A DNA stretch of 64,000 bases. It comes from Boswellia sacra. Its lineage: Eukaryota > Streptophyta > Magnoliopsida > Sapindales > Burseraceae. Of the stretch, positions 24,143-33,984 are shown in pieces. The stretch is taken from assembly GCA_013180625.2 (NCBI GenBank), contig SNVD02008757.1, positions 186,001-250,000 of the forward strand, written 5' to 3'. Under the pieces are notes generated by a model. The model was not told the origin of the DNA. It worked only from the letters and a program-made list of their open reading frames with translations, and made no database searches. The stretch's first letter is position 1; the number at the start of each line of letters is the position of its first letter. The position numbers and the translations under genes are program-made.

Positions 24143-24436
24143 TCACTTGTAACAACTGAAAACACAGGAGCAAGCTGGTGATACAATGATGTCAAACTCA
24201 AACCCCACCTGCTTTTTACTGTACGTGGTCATCAAGCCATGCTCGATGTGAAGAATTACACTAGCTGTGGGAACCCCGGGGGCGCCGCGGGGGGTGGTGT
24301 GGGGGTGGGGGGGCGGCGTGGTTTCCTTTACTTGGACATGGTCGTTATAAATAATAGTTGCAGCGACAGCCTTCATTAGGGTAAACGCCATATACTTCCC
24401 TAGACAAATTCTGGTTCCAGCGCTGAATGCAAAGAA
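24143..24436 (-). pseudogene. Cytochrome P450 3'-end fragment (fatty-acid hydroxylase-like)
   Basis: On the minus strand from 24436, the heme-binding loop FAFSAGTRICLGKYMAF (F-x-x-G-x-R-x-C-x-G present with its Cys) is followed by TLMKAVAATIIYNDHVQV and then, after an abnormal segment, SVILHIEHGLM, the usual end of a plant P450 of the CYP86-like clan. The frame then runs on past the expected C-terminus to a stop at 24143. Only about the last 70 codons of a roughly 500-codon gene are present. Everything upstream of the heme loop is missing and replaced at about 24437 by a copia fragment. Between the two conserved blocks lies a GC-rich run that translates to a Pro/His-rich insert not normal for the family. 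Confidence 0.75.
24269..24321. repeat. GC-rich G-run block, potential G-quadruplex
   Basis: On the plus strand this block is built of GGG to GGGGGGG runs separated by one to five bases, starting GGGAACCCCGGGGGCGCC. It is strikingly unlike its AT-rich surroundings and lies inside the P450 relic. It could be an insertion, a repeat expansion or an assembly artefact. Confidence 0.8.
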
Positions 24437-27229
24437 TTATATGATAATCTTTACAGGATCTATGTAAAGATAAACGGAGAGAGCCTTCATGTAGCAGAGC
24501 ACATGGTACCTCTGGATTTGTGGCATAAAAGGCTCGATCACATGGGTGAGAAGGGTTTATTAACTCTTCAGAAAAAGAAGCTGATCACTGTTTCCAAGGA
24601 TGTAGCGTCTCATCCTTGCGACTATTGTTTGTACGGGAAACAACAGAGGGTGTCATTCAGCTCCTCATCAGTGAAGAAATCAAAGTTATTGGAGCTAGTA
24701 CATAGTGATGTATGCGGACCTCTCGAAGTAGAAAGTCTAGGCGGTAAAAGGTATTTCTTGACCTTTATTGATGATGCATCTCGGAAAGTGTGGGTGTACT
24801 TCCTCAAGACGAAGGATGAAGTTCTGGAGAAGTTCAAAGAGTTTCACGCCATGGTAGAACATGAAACAGGTAAGAAATTAAAATGCCTTCGATTAGATAA
24901 CGGAGGCGAGTATACCTCCAGAGAGTTCAATGCCTACTGTCAGAGATATGGCATTCGACATGAAAGAACGATCCCACGCACACCATAACACAATGGAGTG
25001 GCTGAGAGGATGAATCGAACCATCATGGAACGAGTCAGAAGCATGCTCAGATTGGCTAAGTTACCTAAGCCATTCTGGGAGGAGGCAGTTCGCACCGTCT
25101 GTTACTTAATCAATAGAGCACCATCGGCGCCACTAAACTTCGAGATTCCAGAAAAGGTATGGTCAAATAAAAAGTCCTCCTATAATCATTTAAAAGTGTT
25201 TGGTTATTTAGCCTTCGTACATGTATCCAAGGAGCTCAGACAGAAGCTCGATGCAAGAACTATTCCATGTATCTTCATCGGTTATGGAGATGAAGAATTC
25301 GGATACAGATTATGGGATCCCAAAGAAAGGAAAGTCATCCGGAGTAGAGATGTCGTGTTTCACGAAGACCAAACATATGAAGACACTGAAAAGACAACAA
25401 TATCTAAAAATCCCACTAGCAGTGCCCCAGATATTGTTGCAGATTCAACACCAAATGCCACAAGAAATGATGAAGTACCAGAAGAAATTCCAGAAGCAGA
25501 TCAGGAGGAGGAAAATGAAGAGATTGCTGAGCCGGGGGAGCCACAATCACCTATAAAAGCTGCTGTACCTCCTGGAAATGAAGAACCTCAGCTACGACGA
25601 TTTGAGCGAGGTCGGATTCCATCGAGGAGATATCCGGAATCAAAGTATACACTGCTTACTGATGAGGGGGAGCTAGAAAGCTTTCATGAAGCTTTATCTC
25701 ATCCAGACAAAGAACGATGACTGCATGCAATGCGAGATGAGATGAATTCTCTTGAGAAGAACAAAACTTATAAACTGGTCGAGCTCCCAGACGGAAAGAA
25801 GGCACTGAAGAACAAGTGGGTATTCAAGCTTAAGAAAGATGGAACAGGAAAGATAATAAAACACAAAGCCCGATTGGTGGTAAAAGGATTCCTTCAGCAG
25901 AAAGGAATTGACTTTGATGAAATCTTTTCACTGGTGGTAAAAATGTCCTCAATCCGCGTCATCCTCGGATTGACAGCAAGTCTAGATTTGGAGCTTGAAC
26001 AGATGGATGTGAAGACAACATTTCTTCATGGAGATTTGCATGAAGAAATCTATATGGAGCAGCCAGAAGGATTCGAGGTTCAAGAAAAAGAACACCTCGT
26101 GTGCAAGCTCAAAAAGAGCTTGTATGGCCTCAAACAAGCACCAAGGCAATGGTACAAGAAGTTTGACTCCTTCATGGTGAGGCATGGGTACAAAAGAACT
26201 GTTGCAGACCAGTGTGTCTACTTTCAGAAACTTCCAGGTGGAGACTTTGTTGCACTCATGTTATATGTGGATGATATGTTGATCGTCGGGAAGGATGCAA
26301 CAAAAATAAAGCAGCTGAAGAAGGAACTTTCAAAAACCTTCGATATGAAGGACTTGGGACCAGCTCAGCAAATCTTGGGGATGCACATTCATTGAGACAG
26401 GAAACAGAAGAAATTATGGCTGTCTCAGGAGAAATATGTTGAACAGGTGATTCAAAGGTTCAACATGGATGGTGCTAAGCCAGTTAGTATACCACTGGCT
26501 AATCACTTCAAGCTGAGCAAGAGATCATGTCCCTCATCCAAGAAAGAGATAGAGGACATGGCGTCGGTGCCCTATTCTTCTGCTATAGGAAGTTTGATGT
26601 ATGCCGTGGTGTGTACAAGGCCAGATATTGCTCATGCTGTAGGAGTCGTGAGCAGATTTCTTTCCAAGCCAGGGAAAGAACATTGGGAGGCAATTAAGTG
26701 GATTCTCAGATACCTTAAAGGTACCTCGAAGATATGCTTGTGTTACGGGGGAGCTGATCCAATCTTGGAAGGCTATACAGATTCAGATATGACCGAAGAT
26801 CCTGACAGTAGGAAATCTACATCAGGTTTTGTCTACACTTTTGTAGGGGGAGCTGTATCATGGCAGTCAAGACTACAAAAGTGTGTTGCGCTATCCATGG
26901 CAGAGGCAGAATACATTGCTGCAGCGGAAGCTGGAAAAGAAATGTTATGGCTAAAGCGGTTTCTCCAAGAACTTGGGATCGAGCAAAAGGAATACAAAGC
27001 ACACTGTGACAGTCAAAGTGTTCTAGATTTGAGCAAGAATTCAGTGTACCATTCTCGAACGAAGCATATCGACATCCGTTATCATTGGATACGCGAGGTG
27101 ATGGACAAGCAACTGTTGAAACTAGTAAAGATCCACACTAAAGAGAATCCAGCTGACATGTTAACAAAAGTAGTCACTAGAGACAAGCTAGAACTATGCA
27201 GAGACATAGTTGGACTAGAAACGGTCTGA
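24437..27229 (+). pseudogene. copia pol: GAG-pre-integrase, integrase, RT, RNase H; three in-frame stops
   Basis: One continuous frame of 2.8 kb with no indel but three stops: TAA at 24986-24988 in the integrase (just after IPRTP), TGA at 25718-25720 before the RT, and TGA at 26393-26395 after the palm domain. Domains in order: GAG-pre-integrase (LWHKRLDHMGEKGL), integrase core with the zinc-binding C-D-Y-C pair, D of HSDVCGP, D of FIDDASR and D-N-G-G-E-Y; RT with [36 protein letters not shown] and YVDD; RNase H with GYTDSDM, SMAEAEY and SRTKHIDIRYH. The intact length between stops shows the insertion is not very old. The element could not encode a full polyprotein. Confidence 0.9.
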
Positions 27230-27275
27230 TTACTTTTGTAGTTATCCCCTTTCACATGGGATGGAGGGGGAGAAT

Positions 27276-27626
27276 TGATGAGCTTCTGGAAGGTCCCTCC
27301 CATATCAAAGGGAGGCTACCTACCCAGGAGATTGTCAAAGTTAGGCACCTCCATTGGAGGTAGTCAAAGTTAGGTGGCCAACCCTTTGAAATTGTATGCA
27401 AAATTTTCCCTATAAATATGGGACGAATTCTGCCTTGTTTGTAATCAGAGAAACTCCAGAGAGAGTTCAGGAATTAGAACCAGAGAGTTCTGAGTGTTAG
27501 AGAGCTAGGTTGAGCTCCAGGAAATTTAGGGGAGTTTTTGTGTAATTCTTGTATATTAATTTTCTCTGTTAATACAAGTTAGTTTTCTCCAAAATTCTGT
27601 TCTGAGTTTGCATTGCATCCCTAACA
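27276..27626 (+). repeat. 3' LTR of the truncated copia element
   Basis: Starts TGATGAGCTTC directly after the purine-rich tract and ends CCCTAACA, giving about 351 bp with TG...CA borders. It contains a TATA-like CCCTATAAATATGGG at about 27410-27424, followed by transcript-like sequence. The matching 5' LTR is not in the window. Confidence 0.75.
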
Positions 27627-27896
27627 AACTCCTCTTTCTCTTCTTTATCCTCCATCATTTCTTATATCTCCTCTCCTCTTAAATTGTATACAATAAATGC
27701 AACATTTTATTTGGTTATGATATTCATATACAAAAATTTGATTATTTAATCGTAACTGGAAATAAAATAAGCATCCCGTTCCGTATGATAGGGGTTAATT
27801 CTGCTCATATTAGCTTTGACCCAAATGAGTAATTTTTTTTTTTGTTTCATTTCCTCCTTTTATTGTGGTGATAACATTGGTCAGGCCAAGTCTAAC

Positions 27897-28344
27897 TAGG
27901 AATGGCAAAAAGACACAGCCGAGGTTGGGGACCTAGAAAACCCAAACATTTAGGGCTGGGGTCGAGGATTCGGAATTGAACCCTGGGTGCATAATTGAAA
28001 TTATAATTATGCTAAATCACGTCATGTTCCTTAGTTTTCAATACTTACTTATAACCCCTTATTTAAATTTAAACCCATTTCTTATTTTTTTTAAACAGCC
28101 CAACAGCCCAAGGCCCAAATTAGTTCTAGCCCAGCCCATGCCAAAATTTAGAAAATTAAATGAGTTTAAGAAAACTGCAACAACCAAATTTGAACCTATT
28201 CCGTTCAGCAAATACCTTGCAGCATGCTACCAATAAGCTAGAGCCTACTTTGCTACTAATAGGCACTGCGCCACACACACACACACACACACAACACACA
28301 CATGCACACATGCACACACGCACGCATGCACGCACGCACGCGTG

Positions 28345-28381
<37 letters not shown>

Positions 28382-28568
28382 CAAAAGGCTATTAGATTAA
28401 AAAAAGGTATAACCTAGGATTTAATCTGACCCCGGCTCCGAAAACCTAGGATTTAATCCTGGGTTATTGGAAAATCCGACCCCGGCTTCGAAAAAAAATC
28501 TTGGGAATTTATCGGGGCTGGATTCAAAAATTGGGGGCTGAGGCCGGGAACCTATTTTGCCATCCCTA
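27897..28568. mobile_element. Non-autonomous hAT-like element
   Basis: The left end TAGGAATGGCAAAAAGAC and inverted right end TAGGGATGGCAAAATAGG are the typical hAT terminus, followed by GC-rich, partly palindromic subterminal sequence (GACCCCGGCT and similar). Eight-base flanks AGTCTAAC (27889-27896) and AATCTGAC (28569-28576) match at 6 of 8, the hAT target-duplication length. No transposase inside; the core is a CA/CG microsatellite. Confidence 0.75.
28272..28378. repeat. (CA)n/(CACG)n microsatellite
   Basis: Alternating CA with interspersed ATG/CG units, about 107 bp, inside the hAT-like element. The Cys/Val-rich and His/Thr-rich open frames here are products of this repeat. Confidence 0.95.
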
Positions 28569-28576
28569 AATCTGAC

Positions 28577-29130
28577 TTTGTTGATTTATGAAGAATTGAG
28601 AAGATGTTTCAGCTCATAGCATCAAGGAGTTAATGCGCGCCTTTATTCTAGGAAAATTTTGGTCATGCAGTTCACTAGTTAATAACGTTCGGTTATATAG
28701 CTTATCGTTAATAAACTATGAATGGACGCTGCTCATGATGTATTAAGCTTTGTATATATCTAGAGTTTTAAGAGGAGAGAAGAGATGAGAAATAATGGAG
28801 CAATTATGATCTAAATTGCCTAATGTTTCTTTTAAATGAATTATCCATAATAGTAAATATCTATCATTAATTGTTTTTAATCTAATCAAGGGACATAGTT
28901 CAAGGTAAAAAAATGGTGTAAAATAAAACACCTATTGATACCGTCTTGTTTGATAGCTTAAGCTCAATTTTAACTTAATTGGTTACTTAACACTATTAAT
29001 ACATGTATCTTGAAGAAGTTCTACGAAGAAGATTTCTCTATAAGATCACTACAATCCCAAGTTTTGACTATCAATGAGTTCATATGCCCCCCAAGTAATC
29101 ATCCAATTAAATTTTAAGAAAACTATTAAT
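28577..29130. other. Intergenic, nothing recognised
   Basis: AT-rich sequence between the hAT-like element and the MITE pair. No ORF of interest. Confidence 0.5.
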
Positions 29131-29297
29131 CTTACAAACTATTTATATAAATTCTTGCATATAAACTGATGTGTCACAAGACAATTAGAGTAGTGGATAT
29201 GCAAAATTAATTCATCTAATGAAGGGTGATAAGTTGTGAATAAATAAGTGATAGCACATCAGTTTGTATATATAAGTTTGTATACAATGTTTGTAAG
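29131..29297. repeat. MITE copy 1
   Basis: The inverted ends CTTACAAACTATTTATATAA and CTTACAAACATTGTATACAA (right end inverted) enclose a short core, with an inner inverted pair around CTGATGTG/CACATCAG. About 167 bp, no coding capacity. Confidence 0.6.
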
Positions 29298-29317
29298 AGT
29301 AGATCACTCAAATTTTT

Positions 29318-29498
29318 GAGTAATGCTGGTCTTACAAACTCTTACATATAAATTAATGTGTCATAAGGTGATTGGGGTAATGGATATACAATATCTAGTC
29401 AATTAATGAATAATGATTATGTGTGAATACATGAGTAATGTCGCGTCAGTTTGTATACATAAATTTGTATATAGAGTTTGTAAGAATAACACTATTCT
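29318..29498. repeat. MITE copy 2, adjacent and related to copy 1
   Basis: GAGTAATGCTGGTCTTACAA at the left and AGAATAGTGTTATTCTTACA inverted at the right, with the same ATATAAATTAATGTGTC core logic as copy 1. The two copies lie only about 20 bp apart in the same orientation. Confidence 0.6.
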
Positions 29499-30236
29499 GA
29501 ATTTTAATATTAAATTAGGATATATATTGTAAGAAGAGAATCCATTAAATAATCTTTTGTCCTATTTTATTACCCAAAAATTCCTATAATATTTTCCATG
29601 AAGTATGGTTAAACCAAGGGCAGAGCCAAACACTGAATTTAAAAATTTCATGAAGTATCAACCTTCATATTTAAGTTTACAGCCATGAAAATCAATTTTT
29701 GATTTCATAATAACTCACTAAGCATTCAACCATTCTCCTTTTCATGCAATCCACTTACTAAATTTCCCTATATAGTAAATTTAATTTTAACTAAATAATA
29801 AATTTATACAAAGATTTTCCCTATATTTTCTAGAAGAGATTACTAACATGGCTACATAAAATTAAACTTAGTCTATTATCTGGGTCCCACAATCATCCAT
29901 CTTCATACCTATATAAACACTTTTAATCTTCACTCAAGGTATGCACATTTCTTTAAACTCGTTCTATTTCTAAATTTCTTTTGCTTTTGAGAGCTTCTCT
30001 CTCTAGGAAATTCTTTGAGAAAATTCTAATGTGCGAGAAACTAACTTGAATGTTAGAGGGTTTCACCGGCACCATTGTTGACGCCTTTGACATTTGTTCT
30101 AAGGACTTAGACCTGATGTTCCACCCAAGTTTCAACCCATTTTTCGACCATTTGAAAATAGTGCATCAATATCTAGAAAAGCTCCTTTACGGCTCCACAT
30201 ATAGCTCAACATTCAAAATTTCTTAATCTTGAATTG
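29499..30236. other. Intergenic, nothing recognised
   Basis: AT-rich, no gene or repeat recognised. Confidence 0.45.
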
Positions 30237-31217
30237 GGAAAATCCAAAATTTGACCTTAATTAAGGGTTCTCATTGAAAAATGACTCACTCTTCAAATAT
30301 CTTGATGTCATGATCCTTGTGGGTGAGAAATTACCCCATTGCCCATCTTTATTAAATAAGTCCAACAATATCTTTCTTTCATTTCCTCTTCTTTCTTCTT
30401 CATTCTTGGGCAAAATCTTCTCCACAACACTATTTTACACAATGCAAAGTATTTTATACATGGTTCATCATATCTTTGTTATCTTAAAAACATGGTATTA
30501 GCTTAGAAAAAGTGAACTTATCTTTGTTAAAGTGATTTGAGTAGTTTTGATTGAAAAAAAAAAGAATTTTTTTTTTTATAGAAAATATGGGCTCTTTAGT
30601 AAAGAAGACAATGACTTGACAATGCTCTTCATCAGTATCGAGTGTTGAGCACCTTGTTAGACAACATCCGATAGCGAAAGAGAGGTGTCGGATATTGACT
30701 ACTTTACGTGACCAACAGAACTCGACACATGACATCGATCACATATTAGATAGAGAAACTGTTAATCAAGTGTCATATTGCGTAATCGACATCACAACCC
30801 TTGTCATCAAGTGCTAGTTACATGCAATTTGACACTCAACATCTATTCATCTAACTTCATCAAGTGTCGAGCGCGAGACCGGATATTGACACTTATTATC
30901 GTCTACGTCCGTCCATCGAGTTCAAAAACCACCATTTTTATACATCTCAAGCTTCGAATTATTCATCAAACACTCCAAAAACAACATACAATTATAAATA
31001 ATTTGCATCAGCAAAGGTGCTTGGAAATGGGTAAGATTTGATGATGAGTAACGGTTATAGAGGGAATGAAATCAATGAAATGAGAGTGAATGAATTAATT
31101 GAATTGTTAAAGGGTATGTGGTCATTTCTCACCCAAAAGGGTCATGGCATCAAAGTATTTGGAAAGTGGGTCATTTTTCAAAGAGACCTTTAATTAGGGT
31201 CACACTTTGAATTTTCC
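30237..31217. mobile_element. Non-autonomous MULE, 981 bp
   Basis: Inverted ends agree over about 100 bp: left blocks TTGAAAAATGACTCACT, TTCAAATATCTTGATGTCAT and GGGTGAGAAATTACC; inverted right blocks TTGAAAAATGACCCACT, CCAAATACTTTGATGCCAT and GGGTGAGAAATGACC. Nine-base flanks CTTGAATTG (30228-30236) and ATTGAATTA (31218-31226) match at 7 of 9. The interior has no transposase and contains repeated TCGAGTGT/CAAGTGTC words. Confidence 0.75.
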
Positions 31218-31577
31218 ATTGAATTATACTTAAACCTTCTCCAATTAATCTCATTCTCTTTCCAGCTAGTTAAGTTGTGAATTGTGAAGACAAAACACAA
31301 ACTCTTAGAACGACACAAGTCTTATTTTATTTTTATTTTTATTTATACGTGATCTAATAAAATTTATAGAAATACAAAGATGATATTATCGAAAATGATA
31401 TTTTTATTTTTTTAGAAATAAAATTATAATTTGAGATCAATTATTTTTAAAATATTGTTATAAGTTTGCCCTTTCTAGATTGTACTTCTAGCTCTGTCAC
31501 AAGTCAAACATATGTTTAACGACTAATGTGAAATGCCATGAAACTTTGTGAAACTATAATGTTACATATAAATAAGA
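31218..31577. other. Intergenic, nothing recognised
   Basis: Sequence between the MULE and the CACTA border. No feature seen apart from the target-site duplications of its neighbours. Confidence 0.5.
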
Positions 31578-32340
31578 CATTACAGGAAAAACAACTTTTT
31601 GCGAGGAAATTTTTTTTGCTAAAAGTAAAAATTCATTGCTAAAACTTTTTGGGATGAAAAAAATTTTGTCGCATCACCGTAGTAGAAAGTGGGTTGTAGA
31701 AAGTCATTGCGACAAAAAATGGGTTTGTTGCAGAAAAGTTTTTTGTGACCAAATTTCGTCACAAAAATAGTCAATAGTGACAAATTTTCATCACAAATGA
31801 GTTAAAGGAATGATATATTATTTTTTCGACGACAAAAATACTATTTTGGGAAAATATATTGTTAAAAATTTTATCATTAGTAACGAAATTTCGTAGGCAA
31901 ATTTAAATATTTTGCGACAAAATATTGTTGCTAAATAGACATATTATCGACAAATTGTTGTCACAATATGTTTAGTATTAATGCCAACAATTTGTCCTAG
32001 AAAGTGTGGAAATTTCGCATGGATATTTTGCAACGAAATTTCATCGCAAAAGACAATTTAGCAACAAATTTTCGATGCAAAAGACTTTATTTAGTGATGA
32101 AAATTGTCTCACAAAATAAAACATAAAAATTTTAAAATTGATTTTCCTCTTTACAAATTTATTAAATCAGATTAGATTTATATATTTTGCAACGAATAAT
32201 TCGTTGCTAAGTCCAACTTTTTGCGATGAAATTTCGTCACAAAATATATTATAGAAATTTTAAAATTGTTTTTTATTTACAAATTTAGTAAATTAATATT
32301 TTGATGTAATAACAAAATATTTATTATTAAGAACTTTTTT
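31578..32340. repeat. Left subterminal repeats of the CACTA element
   Basis: Repeated, inverted words such as TTTTGCGA, GACAAATTTTCATCACAA, GCGACAAA and ACGAAATTTCGTAGGCAA, in alternating orientation. These are probable transposase-binding sites by analogy with Spm. Confidence 0.7.
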
Positions 32341-32822
32341 TCTTGTACCACGTTATTTCATATAAGAACAATTTTATGAAGTGAAGATAAATTACAAACA
32401 AAAACTTCCTAGTTTACAGTGTATGAACTTTGTTCTACATAGAAAATTTACAATAAACTGAATCCCATCCTTCAAAAGCACAGGTGATTATTTACAATAA
32501 ATGAAAACACTCTCCAAAGTTGATAATACATAATGTATGAAATTTATTCTACAAAGACAACTTAAAAAAAAAATTATAAAAGAAAATAAGATCACTCTTC
32601 AACGCCCCTCTCAAACTGTTGGTCTTGTAAAAATCTTCAAGTCCACCACATCTTTAAAAAAACCTATTCAAAATACAAACAAAAAAAAGGTTAATCAATA
32701 AACATTAAAACAAAAGGCTAAAAGAAAAAAGTATATAATCATATTAATAAAATATAAAACAACACATAAATATGTTCAAAGAATAAATATAAGTTAAGGT
32801 GTAGAAAAGAATAAATGTTAAA
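32341..32822. other. CACTA interior, noncoding
   Basis: AT-rich sequence between the subterminal repeats and the copia LTR. No ORF of interest. Confidence 0.5.
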
Positions 32823-33895
32823 TGTTAGGACAATGCCATGTGGACTGCCATGTGTCCTAGTCAATCTATGTGGCATTGATATGTTGGCATTTTGAGAGAA
32901 AACAAATCTTGCAATATTTTATTTTACTTCCCTATTTTTAACTGATTCAGTTATGTGTAAATTAGTTGGATTTTATTTTCAGGATTTGGATTTACTTTAG
33001 GAAAGTATTGATTTTATCTCACTTTAGGAATGGATTTATATTCTGTTTATTTACTCAATATCCTAATGTGATTTAGCTTTCTCATATTTATAAGGTTTGT
33101 AGGATAATGACAAATAAGAAAGATCTCAAAGCATCCTTGTTCAATAAGGAAGGTTTGCTAGACACGTCATATATATTTCTAGAAATTTTTTTTCTTTGTG
33201 TCCAGTAACGTTTTCGTGAACAAGATGTATCAGTTTAGCTTGAGTAGTGGTAAGTATTATTCACTTATCACGTCTGTGATTAACTAGAGGAGTAGAACGT
33301 GTAATATAATTTGAGAGGGACTCAAATTGTGGGGAGTGCATATAGGATATAAGTTGGTTTACTATGGGTGGAGTTCTAGATGATTAGAATGTTGTTTATA
33401 TAGTATAGGTAAGTGAGTGAATAGGGAGTCCATCAACTGTAAAGTCCTAGTCCTTATAAACGAGAACATCATAGTGAATTACAGCTTGGCTGCCTGTGGA
33501 TATAGGCTGGTTATAGTCGAACCATGTTAATCTCATCTATGCAATTTTATTTATCTCATTAAGAATGTGTAATACAATTTGAGAGGGACTCAAATTATGG
33601 AGAGTGCAGATAGGATAGAAGTTGATTTGTTATGGATGGAGTTCTAGGTTGTTAGAATGTTGTTTATATGGGATAGATGAGTGTGAGTGAACGGGGAGTT
33701 CATCAATTGTAAAGTCCTAGTCTTTGTAAACAAGAACATCATAGTGGATTACACCTTAGCTACCCATGTTTATACGTTGGTTATAGCCGAACCACGTTAA
33801 TCTCCTCTGTGCAATTTTGTTTATGTTTTGTTACATTTGATATAACTGCGGTAGTTCTATCTTATGTAACAAAGTCTGTAGCTTCAAAACTTACA
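32823..33895 (+). repeat. 5' LTR of the Sirevirus-like copia, with internal tandem duplication
   Basis: A 1073-bp LTR. Its 3' part carries two diverged tandem copies of about 270 bp (from about 33297 and 33567), both beginning near GTGTAATA, then TTTGAGAGGGACTCAAATT, and ending with CCGAACCACGTTAATCTC-like sequence. A second related word set appears in the solo LTR at 48269-49127. Confidence 0.75.
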
Positions 33896-33898
33896 ATT

Positions 33899-33910
33899 GT
33901 TATCAGAGCA
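33899..33910 (+). promoter_or_regulatory. Primer-binding site (initiator-tRNA-Met type)
   Basis: TGTTATCAGAGCA directly after the LTR resembles the copia primer-binding consensus TGGTATCAGAGC, with a substitution near its 5' end. Confidence 0.65.
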
Positions 33911-33984
33911 GAATATACTTGTATAGATCATGTCACTGTTCTTTAGCTATAGACTTCCACAAGCACGGAGGGTCAATCAGTCAT

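Larger units (their letters stand above)
24437..27626 (+). mobile_element. Ty1/copia LTR retrotransposon, 5'-truncated
   Basis: The element keeps GAG-pre-integrase, integrase, reverse transcriptase, RNase H, a purine-rich tract (GGGATGGAGGGGGAGAATTG, just before the LTR) and one LTR, but lacks gag, protease, primer-binding site and 5' LTR. Its left edge joins the P450 heme-loop exon directly. The pol style (LWHKRLDHMGEKGL, LYVDDMLIVG) resembles the Tnt1/Tork group; lineage is inferred. Confidence 0.85.

Noticed and set aside
28156..28417. Cys/Val-rich and His/Thr-rich frames in the CA repeat
   Set aside because: Microsatellite translation, not a gene.
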